Assembly: GCF_007565055.1 (NCBI RefSeq)
Contig: NC_044566.1
Span: 57,271,332 to 57,335,331 of the forward strand
Length of the DNA stretch: 64,000 nucleotides
Source: Rhinopithecus roxellana
Taxonomy: Eukaryota; Chordata; Mammalia; Primates; Cercopithecidae
Direction: 5' to 3'
A model generated the notes under the pieces. It searched no databases. It was not told the DNA's origin and was given only the letters and a program-made list of their open reading frames with translations. Shown here one piece after another: positions 1-12,084 of the stretch. The number at the start of each line of letters is the position of its first letter. Within the stretch, counting starts at the first letter, position 1. The translations under genes were made by a program, and so were the position numbers.

Positions 1-1524
1 TAATAGCTGAAAAGGCAGACAACATATATAAACAGATGTAAATTTTCAGCAAAAGTAAGAAACTGTAAAGAAGAAACAATGGCAGAAATAGAAAATACAG
101 TAAAAGAAATGATGTGCCTTCAATGGACTTATCAAAAGACTCAATGAAGCCAAGGAAAGACTCAGTGAATTTGAAGACAGGCCAATAAAATACAGACATA
201 TTAAAACAAAAAGAAAAAAGAATATACACACACTCCGATGGAGAGAGTGTGCACATTGGTGCATTCGAAAGCTATTAAACATTATCAAATAATTTTACAT
301 AAATGTGATTGGAATCACAGAAAGAGTAGTGCCGTATGCCAAATAATGGCTCCACAAAGATACCTAAACCATAATCTCTGGAACTTTTGAATAAACTATA
401 TTACATGGTAAAAAGGATTTTGCAAGTGAAATTAAGGTTATGGGCATTAAAATAGAGAGATTACCCTAGATTATGTAGGTAGGTTCAGTCTAACCATATG
501 AGCTCTAAAAAGCAGAAAACTCTCCGGCTAGAGAAGTACGGCAAAAGAGGAAAGCAGAAAAGATACGTATAAGGGGAAAACAGACAGATCCCAAGTTTGA
601 GAAAAACTGGATGCATTATTACTAATTCTGAATGTCAGAGGCCACAAGCAAGGTGAGTTCTAGGAGATAAGGGAAGGCTCTGATAGCAGGCAAATAAACA
701 GACCCATGTGTTCTATAGCCATACAGAACTGAATTATGCTAGTAACCTGAGTGAGCCTGGAAGCGCATTTTCTTCCAGAGTCTCCAGTAACAAATGCAGC
801 CCTGCCAACATCCTCATTTTAGCCCAGTGTGACCTGAGTGTTGGACTCTTAACCTACAGAACTGTGAAATAATTAATAAATCAGTGCTGATTTAAGCTGC
901 CAAATTTGTGGCAACGTGTTATTCTAGCAATAGAAAACTAACACAGAGACATACCAGAGCAGAAGAAATATGTGAAGAGATACTGAGTAAGAATTTTCCA
1001 AAAACAATGAAGTCATAAAACTACAGATACAAGAAACCCAGAAAACACCAAGTAGAATTTTAGTAAATAAGTAAAAAAAAAAAGTATCATAATACACTGC
1101 TGAAATTCAAATATAGAGAGAAAATCTGAAGAAGGCATTCAGAGAATAAAGACACATTCCATAAAGAGGAACAAAGATAAAAATGACATTCTCATTAGAA
1201 TCCGTACAAGCCAGAAGAAATGAGATGAAATCCCTTTCAAAGCCATTTTAAAAATATATAATCCACAATTCCATATGTAGCCAAAAAATTCTTTAGAAAA
1301 AGATGGTAAAATAAAGACCTCTTTAGACAACAAAAACAGAGATAATTCATGTAGCTGACTTTGTACTACGAATACTTTTAAATGTAGTTCAAGTATAAGG
1401 AATATACCAGACAAAAACAGATTTATACAAACAAGAGTGCTAGAAAAGATAAATAAAACTATAAAATGCATTTATTTTTAACTGTTCTAAAATAAAACTC
1501 ACTGTCCAGAGCAAAATAGCAGTG
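1..1524 (+). mobile_element. Old L1 (L1M-type) ORF1-region fragment, interrupted
   Basis: Bases 1-326 and 946-1524 are A-rich plus-strand sequence resembling the L1 ORF1 coding region and its 3' end. Phrases typical of this region are seen, such as AAGAATTTTCCAAAAACAATGAAG and CCAGAAGAAATGAGATG. It is highly diverged with no ORF left. It is split by another repeat at 327-945 and flanked by an Alu at 1535. It is antisense to NBEA and forms part of the last intron in view. Confidence 0.65.
327..945 (+). repeat. Interspersed repeat about 620 bp, MaLR/MLT-like, inserted in L1
   Basis: It begins near GTGCCGTATGCCAAATAATGGC and ends with a segment resembling a MaLR LTR 3' end (GAACTGTGAAATAATTAATAA ... 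GCAATAGAAAACTAACACA). The surrounding L1 resumes at about 946. The pattern is that of a common mammalian repeat, but I cannot name the subfamily with certainty. Confidence 0.5.
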
Positions 1525-1534
1525 TACTGTTTCT

Positions 1535-1830
1535 TTTTCTTTTTCGAGACAAAGTCTCACTCTGTCACCCAGGCTACAGTGCAGTGGCACAGTCTCAGCT
1601 CACTGTAACCTCTGCTTCCTGGGTTCTAAGCAATTCTCCTGCCTCAGACTCCGGAGTAGCTGGGATTACAGGTACATGCCACCACGCCCAGATAATTTGG
1701 TATTGTTAGTAGAGATGGGGTTTCACCATGTAGGCCAGGCTAGTAATCTCAAACTGCTGATCTCAGGTGATCCACCCGCCTCGGCCTCGCCAAGTGCTGG
1801 GATTACAGGTGTGAGCCACGGTGCCCGGAC
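1535..1830 (-). mobile_element. Alu (S/J-type), antisense to the plus strand
   Basis: This is a full dimeric Alu read as its complement, from the T-rich tail to ...GTGAGCCACGGTGCCCGGAC. The 10-bp target duplication TACTGTTTCT occurs at 1525-1534 and again at 1831-1840. It inserted into L1 sequence. Confidence 0.93.
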
Positions 1831-1840
1831 TACTGTTTCT

Positions 1841-4560
1841 TCATAAGATATATAAAAGTAAAATGACAACATTAACACAAAGGATGTAAAAGAGGAATTA
1901 GGAGTAAACTGTTACAAGCATCATTATTACACATGAAACTGTGTAATAATATTAAAAACTGATTCTGATAATTTAAAGATTTATATTGTAAGCCGTAGAG
2001 AAGCTCCTAAAATGTTTAAAAGGTTGTCTTTTATTTTAAGCATTTTAAAAATGTTTGAAATATTGTCTCCAATAAGACAATATTGGAGAGAAAATAAAAT
2101 AATAAAAAAATACTCCATTTAACCCAACAGAGGGCATAAAAGAAGAAAAACAAAATACAGATGGAAAGTAACAATTTATTCTAAAACAATTACCAAATTG
2201 GTAGATATCAATATAATCAATATATACATCAATATAATCATGTAATCATGCAATTACACTAAATGCAAATGATGTAGAAATACCAATTAAAATATAAAAA
2301 TTGTCAGTTTGATATTTTTTAAAAAAGCAGAACTGCTTTAAATATAAAGATGTAGACAAGTTTAAAGAAAGGAAAAAAATTACCATCAAAACCCTTCATT
2401 AAAATAAAGAAAGTCATGTAAGGAGTTGAAAATGTTTAATTGGGTGAGCTTTACACAACTTAAAAATTACCAAAAAGTTACACATTTTTCTATCATATAA
2501 TTAAGGATCAGAAGGAATGGATCTGACATAATCCAGCTGAAATCAGTGATTAAAAAAAACCAAGTCATTTTGACATTTACACTCCATCAAATATATGATC
2601 ATAAACACATAACTATATAAAAATAATGTTGATTTCCACCTTTAGTAATAGGCGAATTCTCTTGCTGAGAACAACTAAAAAAGCTGGACAAAACCAGAAA
2701 CACTTCTTTGAGGGAAATGGAGAGTTAAGACAGAAGTCAATTATTTGACCATGATCCTGAAGAAGAAACTCTAAGAAGATGATTTTGGTTTCTGGACCGC
2801 TCATCTCCCATGGACATGTTTTGGTAGAAGCAACTGAATGACTGAAACGGAACAAAATGTTTGGAGCTCAGAGCCTACTAAAGAGGAAAAAAAGCTTAGA
2901 AAAACCCTTATGATTTAAGTTGAGACCCTATAGAACTACACTTTAAAGAACTGGTGAATCAGAAAAAAGACTGGCCCTCTAACTTTCACTTCATTAAGGT
3001 CGTTTAGGATTGCTAATGCTTACCAGAAGAAAATGTATTTTTTTCTGGAAGAAAACACCACTTTGTACTTTCATATTATGTTTATAATCTTTCAGATACT
3101 ACATAGGTTTTTCACATAATAATAACAAGAAAAGACACGTAAGTAGACAGGAAGATATTACTGAACACCAAAAGTAACACAAGATGACAGAGGTAGCTCT
3201 GATAAATAATCAAAGACTTTACGGGTAACTATATTTACCCTAGTAGTTAAATATTAACTATGAAAGTTAATTAAATTAACTTAATTAAAGAAATTAAAGA
3301 CCAAGGAAATTAAAGACCAAGATAAACAATTGGATAACAATTGGATAAGACAGACAATTGGAAGATAATTTTTTTTTTGAGATAGAGTCTTACTCTGTCG
3401 CCTGGCTGGAGTGCAATGGCACAATCTTGGCTCACTGCAACCTCTGCCTCCTGGGTTCAAACAATTCTGCCTCAGGCTCCTGAGTAGCTGGGATTACAGG
3501 CACCCACCACCATGCCCAGCTAATTTTTATATTTTTAGTAGCGACAGGGTTTCACTATGAAGGCCAGGCTGGTCTCGAACTTCTGACCTCATGATCTGCC
3601 TGCCTTGGCCTCCCAAAGTGCTGGGATTACAGTCGTGAGCCACCACGCTCAGTTGGAAGATAATATTAAACTACAAAAGTCAAATGGAAATTTGAGTACT
3701 TACAAAAATTGAAATTAAGAACTGAGAAGACTTGACACAGCTAAAGAGAGAATTTTAATAAAGTAGACTATAGGTTAAAAGAAAATACTCAAAATCACTG
3801 AGAGAGAAAAAGGAGTGGGGGAAAGGATATAGATAGATAGTTAAGAAATGTATTTTTTAAAACTCTAATTTTTATCTAAGATAAGCTCTAACAAGAGGAT
3901 AAAAAGAGTCACAAGCAATACCTGAAGAGGTAATGGCAAGGAAGTTTCAAAATTGAATGAAAGTGATAAAACTTCAGATTTGAAAATCTCTACAAGTCCT
4001 AAGCAGGATAAATACAAAGAAAATCCACAGCACCTGAAAACATCATAGTAAAACTTATCAACTCCCAAAATACAGAACACCTTTAAAACAGACATCAGGT
4101 GGGTTGGAGTGGAGAATAGAAACAATATGACCAGGAATTAACCTATAAAATAAAGAAATAAAACACAGAATGAAAAAAGCCAGAAGACAATAAAATGATA
4201 TTTTCAAAGCAATAAAAGAAAATAACAGCCAACCTAGAATTCTGTTGGTTCAAAATATCCTTCCAAACATTGAGGTGCATTTCCAAGATGTTTAGAGAAA
4301 CAGGAACTAAAAATTCATGACAGGCAAACCTGCACTAAATCAAATACTAAGAAGTGTTCTCTCAGAAGAAGAAAAATGATACTACGTGGAGGTCAGACAT
4401 TCAGAAAAGAATGATTAGCAACAAAAAGGGATAGTCATTTGGTTAAATCAAAACAGATGCTGACCAATAAAATAAGTAGACTTTCTTGCAGGGTGTGAAT
4501 ATGTACATGTATGTCTGCAAAATTTGGAGTAAATTGAGTTAAAATAGAGTAAGGAAGGAC
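1841..4560 (+). mobile_element. Old L1 fragments (ORF1 end / ORF2 start type), interrupted by an Alu
   Basis: A-rich diverged LINE sequence on the plus strand. The stretch 4140-4450 (CCAACCTAGAATTCTG ... GACAGGCAAACCTGCACTAAATC) resembles the same L1 region as 1120-1440, so at least two old L1 copies are present. Bases 3285-3360 show small tandem duplications (GAAATTAAAGACCAA twice, CAATTGGATAA twice). No intact ORF remains. Confidence 0.6.
3370..3652 (-). mobile_element. Alu, antisense to the plus strand
   Basis: A dimeric Alu complement with a T-rich head and an end at ...CCACCACGCTCA. The 12-bp target duplication TTGGAAGATAAT is present at 3358-3369 and 3653-3664. Confidence 0.93.
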
Positions 4561-4636
4561 CACGCATTGTCTGGGGATAGGACCTTGATAAATCAAGGAC
4601 AACTCCTGCAATTTGGAGGATTATCAATTACACAGT

Positions 4637-5363
4637 TTCTCAAAGTGTGTTCTCTGGACCAGCAGCATCAGCATGATCTAGCATGATGGTTAATTTTATG
4701 TGTCAATTTTACTGGGTGTCCAGATATTTGATTAAACAGCACTCTGGGTATGACTGTGAGGGTATTTCTTGATAAGATTAACATTTGAACAGGAAGACTG
4801 GGTAAAGTAGATGGCCCTCCTTCATGTAAGAAGGCTTCATCTAGTCAACTTGAAGATATGAATAGAACAAAAAGGTTGAGCAAACTCCTTCTGCCTGAAT
4901 GTTTGAGCTAGTAATACTGGTCTCTTCTGGCTTTTGGACTCAGATGGAAACATCGGCTCTTCTTCAGTCTTGAGCCAGCCAGCTTTTGGAGAGAAACTTA
5001 TATCACTGGCTCTCTTGGTTCTCAGACCTTGGTACTTTGATTATAACTACACATTGGTTCTCCTGGGTCTTTAGCATACTAACTGCAGATATTGGGAATT
5101 CTCAGTTTCCATAATCACGTGAGCCAAATTTTTATAATAAATAATGTGTATATGCATGTATATTCATATGAATGTAAACATCCTATTTAATCTGTTTCTC
5201 TAAATAAGCTTGACTAACACACCTAAAAACTCATTAGAGGTGCCCTAAATTCTCATGCCCTACTGAAGTCCTACTGAATCAGGTACCCAACGATCTGTAT
5301 GTTAATAAGCCCTCTATGTTAATCTGATGCATGCTGATGTTAGAAAACTACTGCACTAAGGAA
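4637..5363 (-). mobile_element. MER5-like hAT DNA transposon, split by a nested repeat
   Basis: The left part, 4637-4685 (CAGTTTCTCAAAGTGTG ... CCAGCAGCATCAGCATG), and the right part, 5214-5363 (... TTAATAAGCCCTCTATG ... CACTGCACTAAGG), together resemble one MER5-type non-autonomous element with inverted ends. A 530-bp repeat lies between them. Strand is a guess. Confidence 0.5.
4686..5213 (+). repeat. LTR-like interspersed repeat (TG...CA), nested in the MER5-like element
   Basis: It begins TGATGGTTAATTTTATGTGTC and ends TTGACTAACACA, with internal imperfect duplication of a CATCGGCTCT/CTCAGACCTT module. I recognise it as a frequent mammalian repeat but do not assign a family name. No clear target duplication was found. 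Confidence 0.5.
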
Positions 5364-5477
5364 ACAAACAATGTATAACCTTCAACTTAACAGTTTCTTG
5401 TTACTTCTCTCTATTGAATTTTTTTTGGCAATAAGAATAAAAGAATAAAACTGATTACTGCCAGAACTTATGAAGAA

Positions 5478-5556
5478 AAGGAAGGAAGGCAAGGAAGGCA
5501 AGACAGGCAGGCAGGCAGGAAGGTAGAAAGGCAGGAAGGCAGACAAGCTGGCTAGC
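5478..5556 (+). repeat. Tetranucleotide (GGAA/GGCA) microsatellite
   Basis: An impure array of GGAA and GGCA units (e.g. GGCAGGCAGGCAGGAAGG) sitting between L1 fragments. Confidence 0.85.
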
Positions 5557-5579
5557 TTAAATAAAGAATATCAAGAATA

Positions 5580-8060
5580 AAAAGAAGGGACATTACTACA
5601 GATTATATGAATGTTAAAAGAATAACATGATAATATTACAAAAAACTTTATGCCAATAAAAACCTACCAAAACTGACACCAGAAAAAACAGAAAATTTTG
5701 GGAGATCTGTAACTAATTAAATTGAAATTTTAATTAAGAAACTTTCCTAAAAGAAGAGATCCAGGATTAGGTGTCTTTGCTTGTGAAGTTTGCTAAATAT
5801 TTCAGAGGAAAAAAAGACAAAAAAAAATCTTAGAGAAGCTTTCAAGAGATAAATCTATTTCACATTACAATGAAATTGGATTTCTTACAGAAATTGGTAA
5901 TTCTTTCAGCATTTAAAAATTAAATCAATATATTACACCATGTTAACAGGAGAAAAATCACATGATCATCTTAGTATATATTTGAAAAGCATAACATACA
6001 TCACGATAGCAAGTTTGTGTTAATTACAAATATAAGAAATGTATAACATTTATTGAAAATTACATATAATAGGTAAGAGGCATCATAATTAATGATAAAT
6101 GTTCAATGTTTTTCATCTGAGATGGAGAATGTAAAAAGAATGCCTGCTATAACCATGACTGTAATAAATTGTATTGGAGGTACTGGGTGGCACTGTAAGT
6201 TAAGAAAAAGAAATTAAAAGGTGCAAGGATTTTAATGGGGGAAAAAACTCCCCCATTATTCATGGATGACACAATTATGTATATACATATACATTTTGAA
6301 ATAATCTATAGAAAAATAATTAGGAATAATAAGTAGGTTAACATTTCAGGATATTCTCTCAACATACTGAAATGGAAACAATTAAAATAATTAAAATAAA
6401 ATTTATAAAAGAAACCACTGACAACATGATAAAAATATAAAATTCATTTGTAGCCTTGAAAAAGTAAGATGGTCTAAAATTACCTTCCATGCTAACAGCT
6501 AAAAAATTAGACAAATACAGGGAACAACTATTTTCAGACAATACAGGGAATACAGAACAATGAACCCTAAGGAAGGAGAAACCAATAAGGTGAGCTCCCC
6601 CATCATCCACATTTCTTTTATGGAGGTATTTCCTACATTATGGCAAATACTGAGTCCTGCAATGTTTTTGGATTGACAAGACTGAGACTGTAGTTCAAGA
6701 CAGCCAAGGTGAACAGAATTCACAGGACAGAGTCCCTGAGAGGAGGAAGCTATAAAGAAAAATATTTCCAAAAACCTGAGTCTTAGGCTGAATAGCAATC
6801 TACTTATGTGAAGCCTGAAAGCTCCAAGGGCTAGAATAGAACAATTTTTTGAAAAGAATAATTATGAAGGAGCTGTAACACAAACATCACTGAGAGTGCA
6901 TAGTGCTGGTAATTGTCTGAATTCCCTCCAGCCAGAAAGGAGAGAGCTCATTAAATACACTGGGCATTCAAAATTCTAGCAAGTCTACCCTTTCTAAGTC
7001 TGGCAAAAGCAATCCAAGAATAGAGGCCTCCCTAAATTTGCCTTAGAAGATCTTAAAAACATGCCTCATGAGCAAGGATGGCCTCTTCAACAAATGGTGC
7101 TGGGACAAATGGACATTCATAGGCAAAAATATATACCTCAACCTAAACCTCATACCTTACACAGATATCAGCTCAAAATAGATCACAGACTTAAAAATAA
7201 AACAACTTTTAAACCACAAAACTTTATAGAAAATGCAATATAAAATTTGGGAACACAGAACAAGGTGAGGAGCTCTTAGACATGACACCAAAAGCTTAAC
7301 TATAAAAAGGTAAATCTGACAAGCCAGATTAAAAAAAATTTAAATTTTTCTCTGCTAAAAACCCCATTAAAAGGATGAAACAGGGAGCACATCTAGGAGA
7401 AAATATTTGCAAACTACATTTCTAAAAAAGGACTTGTATTTGAATATAACAAAAACTCTCAGAGCTCAAAAGTTAGAAAGTGATTCAATTAAAAAATAGG
7501 CAAAAGACATGAACAGACAATTCATGGAGGAGACATACTGATGGAAAATAAACATATGAAAAGATGTTCTGCATCTTTATCCATTAGGAAAATGCAAATT
7601 CAGAGCACAATAAGATATCACTACATACCTATCAGAACCCTTTAAAAAAATGCTGGTAACAATGAGGAGAAACTGGACCAATCACACATTGCCAATGGAA
7701 ACATAAAGTGGTACAGTCACTCTAGAAGACAGTTTTGCAGTTTCCTATAAAACTAATCATATACTTACCAAAGAGCCAGTAATCTCACTCTTGGGTACTT
7801 AACCCAGAGAAATAAAAATGTATGTTCACATAAAAACAAACGTCCATTTTAACTTTATTTTTAATAGGCCCAAACTGGAAAAAACTTAAATGTCCTTTAG
7901 TAGGTATATTTTAAACAAATTGTCATCCATACCATAGAATATGACTGAGAAATAAAAAAGGAACATACTATTAATTCATGCAACAACTTGAATGGATTGC
8001 ATGGCAGTATTTTTAGTGAAGAAAGATAAACGTTAAAATGCACCTCTGAAAAGTGTAGGA
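5580..8060 (+). mobile_element. L1 ORF2 to 3' region, old and degenerate
   Basis: A-rich plus-strand sequence with recognisable L1 ORF2 passages: the reverse-transcriptase-side text around 5640-6330 (GGATGACACAATTATG) and the C-terminal/3' text at 7060-7810 (CTTCAACAAATGGTGCTGGG, CATGAACAGACAATTC, CTCACTCTTGGGTACTTAACC). The 60-codon ORF at 7061-7243 is a remnant of ORF2 (FNKWCWDKW-type region). No functional protein remains. Confidence 0.75.
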
Positions 8061-8069
8061 ATCCAAGAA

Positions 8070-11000
8070 GAAGTAGGGAAAATTAGAAAAAATATTGAAT
8101 GTAAAAACTACTACATTGTACAATGCAGGTAAAACTGTGCTTGGAGGAAAAATTATAGCTTTAAATGCTCATATACCACACCATTAAACAAGAAAGGTCT
8201 AAAATCAAAGATCCAAGAGAAGGTTTGGGAAACATCTATAAAAGAAAAGATAGCAAATATTTCAAGCTTTAGGCCATATTGTCTCTGTTGCAACTATTTA
8301 ACTCAGTCACAGTAATGTGAAAGCAGTGATAGGCAATACACGGGCAAATGAGTGTGGCTGTATTCCAATAACTTTATGTACAAAAACTGGCGGAAGAATG
8401 ATTTGGCCCATGGTCCACAGTTTATAGACACTCAGTCTCAGTTTCCACTCTAAGATATGGAAAGAAAAAAGCAAGCAAATATGATGTAAATAGAAAGGAG
8501 TAATAAAAGCAGAATTCATATAATAAAAAGCAAAAAAATCCTAAAAATGTTAATGAACACAGTATCATTTTTGGGGGGAAATCATAATATTGAAAAACAA
8601 CAGCTATTCTGATAATGAAAAATGAGAAAAAACAAAAATTAACAAAATCTGAAATGAAAGAGGGAACATCATTAGAGATCATACTTATATTTTAAAATAT
8701 TAATAAAATGTAAAAAATTACAAAGAATGTATGGCAATAAATCCAACAACTTTGATAAGATGGGTAAATTCATTGAAGACAAAAATAACAAAACAGATAC
8801 AAAAATAAATATACTACATGGATACTCACTTATCAATTTAAAAAACTGAATCTATAATTTAAATTTTCCAAGAAAGAAAATTCCAGGCAGAAATGTCTCT
8901 GCTGGTGAATTCTCAAACATTTTAGGATAAATAATACTAAAGCTACAAGTGACATTATCTCATGCAAAGAAAATAAGGAAACTACAGAAAGTTTTAGATC
9001 GATTATGTGAGTTTAGAAAGTTCTAAACAACTTACTGAGTTCACTAAAATTAAGTGGCAAGATTATAAAATATAAAATCAACATATAAAAATCAATACAC
9101 TAATACAAAATTGTCCCCTTTTTTCAGTTTTATTGAGGTAAAACTGACATAGGCAATCATTGATCTGCTCTTTTTAAAGATAAATTAATTTGCATTTCAT
9201 TTAATTTCATATAAATGGAATCATACACTATGTACTCTTTTTTGTCTGGTTTCTAACTCCCAATTGGAAATTTAGAGCAAAAAATCTAATATAATATCAT
9301 CAAACACATGAAAAATTAAGAAAATAAAAATTTAAAGAGATATAAGTACAAGAGCTTTACAATGAAAACTACAGTAAGCTGCTGAAAAATTTAAAGATCT
9401 CAATGAATTTCAAAAGTTTGAATACTCAGTATTATGATGAAGAATCTCCTCAAATTTAAAGGTTCAACAGGGTTGTAATTAAAATTTCAGCAGAATTTCT
9501 TTTTTTGTTGCTTTAGAATTGACAAGTCACTTCTAAAATTTATATGAAAATGCAAATTAACCTAGAAAAGTCAAAGCAATTTTACAAAAGAATAGTTAGA
9601 GGACTTACATTACCTCATCTCTTTCAAAACTTAATATAAAGCTACGATATACAGGAAGATAGTGCAGCAGTGACATATGGGACAGAATGGAGTCTAGAAA
9701 TAGATCTACACATAGGTGGTCAATAGGTAATTGAATGGTACTGAGGAAAAATAACAGGGTGAGAAGATCTTACTCAACCCAATCTTTATTAAACCTAAGG
9801 CTAATTAAGATAGTATGGCTTAAAGACAGAAAAAGAGATGAGGCAGAGCTGTTTGCCAAACCATAATCAAGTATATATGAAAAACTAATTTGTGACAAAA
9901 GTGACAGAACACAGGGAAAAGAAGTGTCTTTCCAATAAATGGTGCTGGGTCATCTTCATATACCTATCACTCCTACCTCATTATAGTCACAAAAATTCCA
10001 AATGGATTACACATCTAAATTCAAAAAGCAAAGAATAAAGCAGCCAGAAGGTAAGACAGGGTAAATGTAGACAAAGCTTTTACAACACCAAAAGCACTTA
10101 TAAACCAAAAAATTGCAAGGTGAATTTAATTAAAATTTACAACTTGTGTTGATCAAAATAGACCATATTGATAATGATAAGAAAAGTCAAAAAATGGGAG
10201 AAGATATATGTATGACATATAATCCACAAAGGACTTATTTTCAAAAAATTAGTAAGAAAAAGACCAAAAAAAGCCCACAATAATAAAAAAAATGGACTAG
10301 AGATTTCAACAGGCAAATCAAAAGAAGAAAACAAAAGACCAATGTATTTAAAAAGTGCTCAACCTCATTTATCATCAGGAGAATGAAAACTAAAAATACA
10401 ACGGAATGCCACTACACTTCCACCAAAATGGCTACAATGACAGAGACTAAAACTACTAAGTCCTATCAAAGATATGAAGCAACAAGACCTCTCATAATCT
10501 GCTGCAGAGTTAGTAAACTAGTACAACCACTTTTGAAAACCTTTTGGCATTATCTAGTAAAACTGAACATATACAAACACTATGAATCAGCAATTACACT
10601 CCAAATTATCTAACATATACATTATGTGTAGTACACACACGTAATAGTAGTACACTCATAGTAATTATAAGTGGCCTTATCTATATAGCAGTATTATTTG
10701 TAATAACTAAGAAATGGAAAATTCCAAATGCCCACCATCAGTAAAATGAATTAATAAATTATGGTATAGACACATAAATAAATAAAAGAATAAATGAATA
10801 AACTATTGTTATATGCAACAATAGATGAATCTCATAAAAATAATGTTGAACAAAAGAAGCCAGAAGCAAACAAATACATATGATGTACTTACACTTATGT
10901 AAAATTCAAAAATGACAAAACTATCTTAGTATTAAAAGTCAGGGTAAAGAATTGGAAGAAAAGCAAGAACAGTGACTGGGAAAAAAGTGCAAAGCAAGGG

Positions 11001-11110
11001 TTCCTGGTGTCTATTTGTTAACTTGGGTGATGATGAGTGTGTTCATTTTTTCAATAAGCTTTTATATTCTGTATTTGTGTTATACCTCTACAAAAACTGT
11101 GAATACATAC
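8070..11110 (+). mobile_element. Second L1 ORF2-3'UTR copy, old
   Basis: Another plus-strand L1. ORF2-like passages lie at 8685-9110 and 9360-9760 (CTGCTGAAAAATTTAAAG, ATATGGGACAGAATGG). The 3' part lies at 9900-10960 (AATAAATGGTGCTGGG, AAAAAGTGCTCAACCTC) and a 3'UTR-like end at 11020-11100. A different LINE 3'-end-like piece may be embedded at 9112-9250. No exon of NBEA was found in it. Confidence 0.7.
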
Positions 11111-11116
11111 ATATCT

Positions 11117-11139
11117 GTGTGTGTGTGTGTGTATGTGTG
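11117..11139 (+). repeat. (GT)n microsatellite
   Basis: A short GT array (TGTGTGTGTGTGTGTATGTG) at the 3' end of the L1. Confidence 0.85.
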
Positions 11140-11267
11140 CACAATTTTACTCCAAGAATGAGGGCCAGTCTCTTCCAGGAATGGTCTTTAATCATGACAG
11201 ATAAGATAATGTTTGCTTAGTCAAGTTCCAATGATGTTATATATAACATTGTACATTTATTTTGAAA

Positions 11268-11314
11268 GTTAGTTAGTTAGTTCATTAGTTAGTTAGTTAG
11301 TTAATTAATTAATT
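11268..11314 (+). repeat. (TTAG)n/(TTAA)n microsatellite at an Alu tail
   Basis: Repeated AGTT/AATT units adjoin the tail side of the following antisense Alu, in the place where its poly-A tail would be. The microsatellite probably arose from that tail or its target site. Confidence 0.8.
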
Positions 11315-11602
11315 TGCGAAACAGTTTTGCTCTGTCACCCAGGCTGGAGTGCAGTGGTGCAATCTTGGCTTGCTGCAACCTCTGCCTCCTGGGTTCAAGA
11401 GATTCTCCTGCCCCAGCCTCTCTCCCAAGTGGCCGGGATTACAGGCATGCACCACCACACACTGCTAAGTTTTGTATTTTTAGTAAAGACAAGGTTTCAC
11501 CATGTTTTCCAGGCTGGTCTCCAACTCCTGGCCTCAAGTGATCTGTCCTCCTCGGCCTTCCAAAGTGCTGGGATTACAGGCGTGAGCCACCATGCCTGGC
11601 CT
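11315..11602 (-). mobile_element. Alu, antisense to the plus strand
   Basis: A complete Alu complement from GAAACAGTTTTGCTCTGTC to GCCACCATGCCTGGCC. Plus-strand ORFs here (LECSGAILACC-type) are Alu translation artefacts. It lies about 355 bp from the donor side of the polyserine exon. Confidence 0.93.
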
Positions 11603-11957
11603 GAAACTTTATATTTTAAACTTTGTATCACCCCCCAAAGATGCCCAGTTTTATCATGTTACCATTTGTACATGTTTGAACCTTTACTGGAAATAGTAAC
11701 ATGCACTAAATGACAGTGAATTACTAATACAACAGTAAACATTTTAAAATCACTGAAGATCTCTGCTTAGACCAAAATATATCACAGGTTTTTACATAAC
11801 AACTAGCCAAAAAATCAGAAAAATTGTGAAATGCAATCGCAAAATAAATAATTAACCTTCATTCCCAAGAACTCTTTCTATATTTTTGTATTTTTGTGTA
11901 CTGTTTCACTACATTTAAAAAGAGTTAAAATGAATAAAAACAAACAGTCATGCATAC

Positions 11958-12084
11958 CTCATATTTTCAGCTGAATCTTCTGGCATTGGAGCAACTGTTT
12001 GTACAGCTGGAAGGTTTTTGCTGGTAGCACCATTCACAAAACTAGAAGAGGAGGAAGAGGAGGAGGACCCTGAATCCACGGCAC
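11958..12084 (-). CDS. NBEA: NBEA exon, 127 nt, with polyserine run (GAVDSGSSS...FVNGATSK...)
   Basis: The acceptor TTGGGAACAG precedes GTGCCGTGG and the donor GTATGC follows AATATGAG. It completes a glycine, then encodes AVDSG, nine consecutive serines, FVNGATSKNLPAVQTVAPMPEDSAENM, and leaves AG for a serine codon. The family sequence continues ITAKLERALEKVAPLL (start of DUF1088), but that exon is not found in the remaining 11.9 kb to the left, so it lies outside the window. This is the last coding exon in view in the direction of transcription. Confidence 0.95.

Noticed and set aside
11327..11713. 128-codon plus-strand ORF
   Set aside because: Translation of an antisense Alu (recognisable LECSGAILA/GITGVSHHAW-type text), not a gene.
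1..11957. Next NBEA exon (ITAKLERALEKVAPLL...) expected downstream
   Set aside because: I looked for its codons and a fitting acceptor and saw none; it must lie beyond the window.
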